Of a stretch of 14,768 bases of DNA, positions 12,933 to 14,768 are shown one piece after another. A model generated the notes under the pieces. That model made no database searches. It had not been told where the DNA came from and worked only from the letters and a program-made list of their open reading frames with translations. The stretch is from an uncultured Porphyromonadaceae bacterium. Its GTDB lineage: Bacteria > Bacteroidota > Bacteroidia > Bacteroidales > Muribaculaceae. The translations under genes were made by a program, and so were the position numbers. The stretch spans positions 1 to 14,768 of the forward strand of contig CAMWQF010000034.1 in the NCBI GenBank assembly GCA_947176285.1, given 5' to 3'. The number at the start of each line of letters is the position of its first letter. The first letter of the stretch is position 1.

Positions 12933-14062
12933 AGACGATTCTAAAATTATTTGGAGGACTGATTTTAGGGGGACTTATAGGTATGTTTATAGGTGGATTG
13001 ATAGTGATCCTATTTACCGACACGACATGGAGTGAATATATACAAAAATATTATTCTATCAATGTATCAGAGGGACTTGCAGTATTCTTAGTTGCAATAG
13101 GGTCTCTTATCGTATCATTATTGATAATCATACCTATCCATGAACTTGGACATCTCATTTGCGGTCTTTTAAATGGGTATAAATTTGTGAGTTTCCGAAT
13201 ATTTAATTGGACTTTTATAAAAATTGATGGAAAAATCCGCATCAAGAAGTTTGCGATTGCAGGCACAGGAGGTCAATGTTTGCTGACTCCTCCGGATCTT
13301 CCACTCGAAAAGATCCCTACCGGTTGGTATAACTTTGGTGGTGTGCTTGCCAACATCATTCTGCTTCTTATTACAATTCCTTTCTTCTTCCTTGATCTTA
13401 ATCCTTTCCTAACTGAGGCTCTTGCGATATTTGCTATGACGGATGCAATAATGCTTCTTATGAATGGCATCCCAATGCAGGCAGGAGGCATAGGAAATGA
13501 TGGTTATAACATCAAACTGCTTAAGAAAAATATTCTTAGTAAACAAGGAATCGTGAATCAACTCCGCGCAAATGCCCTTATACAAAATGGAACTCGCCCG
13601 AAGGATATGCCCGATGAACTTTTCTCAAATCCTAAAGAAATCGATTACAAAAATGCTCTTGAAGTTTCCATTCCATTAATGTATGCAAGCCGATTGATCG
13701 ATAATTTTGAATATGAGGAAGCAAAAAGAGAATTTGAATCTTTATATTCACATAAAGATGAAATAATGCCACTTTATGTTAAAGAAATAGCATGTGAACT
13801 TGCATTCCTTTATCTACGCACAGGCAATATTGAGAAAGCAGAAACACTTCTTGATAAAGATCTCAGGAAATATATTGAGATATATCGCAAGACAATGTCA
13901 TCGAAAGAGAGAATTATTGTGGCAATCTCCCTATATCTTGATAAGGATGAAGCGAAAGCGAGGGAAATCTACGAAAATTTTCTTTCTCGCAAAGAACAAT
14001 ATCTCCTCCAAGGTGAAGTCAAAAGTGATCTTGCCTTAATCCAAGACATGCTAAAAAATTGA
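12929..14062 (+). CDS. M50-family (site-2-protease-like) membrane metallopeptidase with TPR-like tail
   Basis: A 377-residue integral membrane protein. Hydrophobic segments lie at about 8-30, 48-70, 133-156 and 160-182. The zinc motif HELGH is at 71-75, at the end of the second segment. GGVLAN (137-142) and GIGNDGYN (187-194, Asp191 as the likely third zinc ligand) match the other two M50 core motifs, so the active site looks complete. Residues about 240-377 are charged helical hairpins (NFEYEEAKREFESLY, RTGNIEKAETLLDKDL) resembling TPRs, probably cytoplasmic. There is no PDZ domain as in RseP. The ATG overlaps the stop of the exported TPR protein (ATGA), implying coupled translation. The nitroreductase gene starts 5 bases after its stop. 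Substrate unknown; the family cleaves within membranes or clips signal peptides and anti-sigma factors. Confidence 0.9.
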   Translation: MKTILKLFGGLILGGLIGMFIGGLIVILFTDTTWSEYIQKYYSINVSEGLAVFLVAIGSLIVSLLIIIPIHELGHLICGLLNGYKFVSFRIFNWTFIKIDGKIRIKKFAIAGTGGQCLLTPPDLPLEKIPTGWYNFGGVLANIILLLITIPFFFLDLNPFLTEALAIFAMTDAIMLLMNGIPMQAGGIGNDGYNIKLLKKNILSKQGIVNQLRANALIQNGTRPKDMPDELFSNPKEIDYKNALEVSIPLMYASRLIDNFEYEEAKREFESLYSHKDEIMPLYVKEIACELAFLYLRTGNIEKAETLLDKDLRKYIEIYRKTMSSKERIIVAISLYLDKDEAKAREIYENFLSRKEQYLLQGEVKSDLALIQDMLKN

Positions 14063-14067
14063 TAATT

Positions 14068-14768
14068 ATGAATAAAGATTATTTTGCAAATCGAGTTACA
14101 GTCAGAAACTATGCAAAAAAGCATATTCCTGAAGATCTATTGGATACCATTCTTGAAAAAGCAATGCGTGCACCAACTTGCGGCAACATGCAATTATACA
14201 GTGTCATTGTCACCCGAGACCCTTCCAACCTTAAAAAACTTGCCGAACAACATTTCAATCAGCCGGCAGCCGCCGGAGCTGACTTGATACTAACTATTTG
14301 TGCTGATTTCAACCGTTTTACTCAATGGTGTGAAGTAAGTAATGCACAGCCTGGCTATGACAATTTTCACTCCTTTATGATGGCTTTGACAGATGCTGTG
14401 ATATATACTCAACAAATAGTCTCTATCGCTGAAATGGAAGGGCTTGGAACATGCTACCTTGGCACTGTCAACTATAATGCAAAACAAATATCGGAGCTTC
14501 TACAACTTCCTGAACTTGTGGTTCCGGTTGCATCATTATCTCTTGGTTATCCCGCTAATGAATCCGAAGAACAATGTGAGCGTCTACCTCTCGAAGCTAT
14601 TCGACATAATGAAACCTATCGAAAAGATTCAAAAGAAGAGATTCTGGATCTATTTAAAGCTAAAGATGACTTCGAAGCCAACAAGCAATTCGTAAAAGAA
14701 AATGAAAAGGAATCGTTAGCCCAGGTATTCACCGACATACGTTACCCTGAATCAGTCAACACCGCTGT
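14068..14768 (+). CDS. Nitroreductase-family FMN oxidoreductase (3' end cut by the window)
   Basis: The ATG at 14068 opens a reading frame that stays open to the last base, giving 233 complete codons; relatives are about 250 residues, so little is missing. The N-terminal RVTVRNY (9-15) and RAPTCGNMQ (34-42) are the phosphate- and FMN-binding signatures. MEGLGTCYLGT (123-133) is the second conserved block, and SLGYPA (158-163) the third. The layout resembles NfsA-type flavin reductases, which reduce nitroaromatics, quinones or flavins with NAD(P)H. The natural substrate cannot be told. It lies 5 bases after the M50 gene, so it is the third gene of that operon. A functional link with the peptidase is not obvious. 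Confidence 0.9.
   Translation, partial: MNKDYFANRVTVRNYAKKHIPEDLLDTILEKAMRAPTCGNMQLYSVIVTRDPSNLKKLAEQHFNQPAAAGADLILTICADFNRFTQWCEVSNAQPGYDNFHSFMMALTDAVIYTQQIVSIAEMEGLGTCYLGTVNYNAKQISELLQLPELVVPVASLSLGYPANESEEQCERLPLEAIRHNETYRKDSKEEILDLFKAKDDFEANKQFVKENEKESLAQVFTDIRYPESVNTA

Noticed and set aside
14084..14287. 67-residue open frame near the window end
   Set aside because: It is out of frame with the nitroreductase that starts at 14068 and carries the conserved FMN motifs.
1..14768. Mobile element, prophage, CRISPR array or defence island
   Set aside because: No transposase, integrase, terminal repeats, spaced direct repeats or defence-type genes are visible; every long frame is a housekeeping or envelope gene.

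Overview
The window reads as ordinary, fully coding chromosome from a member of the Bacteroidota, probably Bacteroidales. The support is indirect: A-rich gene starts without Shine-Dalgarno sequences, three promoters that fit the Bacteroidota pattern (TTTG or TTG, 19-20 bases, TAnnTTTG), lipoproteins with the cysteine far forward, and housekeeping proteins with Bacteroidota-like sequence. I cannot fix the family. I see no mobile element, CRISPR array, tRNA, rRNA or origin. All gene-free gaps are under 300 bases.

Layout, left to right. (1) Bases 104-1615 (+): an HtrA/Deg periplasmic serine protease with two PDZ domains, preceded by an inverted repeat and followed by a clear intrinsic terminator. 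(2) Bases 1903-4767 (+): an operon of a five-segment membrane protein (Yip1-like), smpB (trans-translation) and a U32-family protein resembling the 23S rRNA hydroxylase RlhA. It starts from a good promoter followed by a 5' UTR hairpin, with two pairs of short direct repeats upstream. (3) Bases 9430-4730 (-): an operon of a double-META-domain lipoprotein, an Hsp15-like S4 protein (hslR), uvrA, and a small unknown lipoprotein. The genes are tightly packed, with 1-base and 4-base overlaps. The last gene overlaps the end of the U32 gene tail to tail by 38 bases. (4) Bases 10759-9488 (-): a type II NADH dehydrogenase (ndh). (5) Bases 10926-14768 (+): an apparently leaderless operon of an exported TPR-repeat protein, a site-2-protease-like M50 membrane metallopeptidase with a TPR-like tail (4-base overlap), and a nitroreductase cut by the window end.

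Shared themes are envelope maintenance (HtrA, META lipoprotein, exported TPR protein, M50 peptidase) and rescue or modification of ribosomes (SmpB, RlhA-like U32 protein, Hsp15-like S4 protein). UvrA and NDH-2 are standard DNA repair and respiration.

The least explained items are the TPR/M50 pair behind a promoter that leaves no room for a 5' UTR; two 24-base hairpins of the form TCAAC-N14-GTTGA, each 14-18 bases before a start codon in different operons; and the phased direct repeats at 1723-1797. None of these proves a new system.
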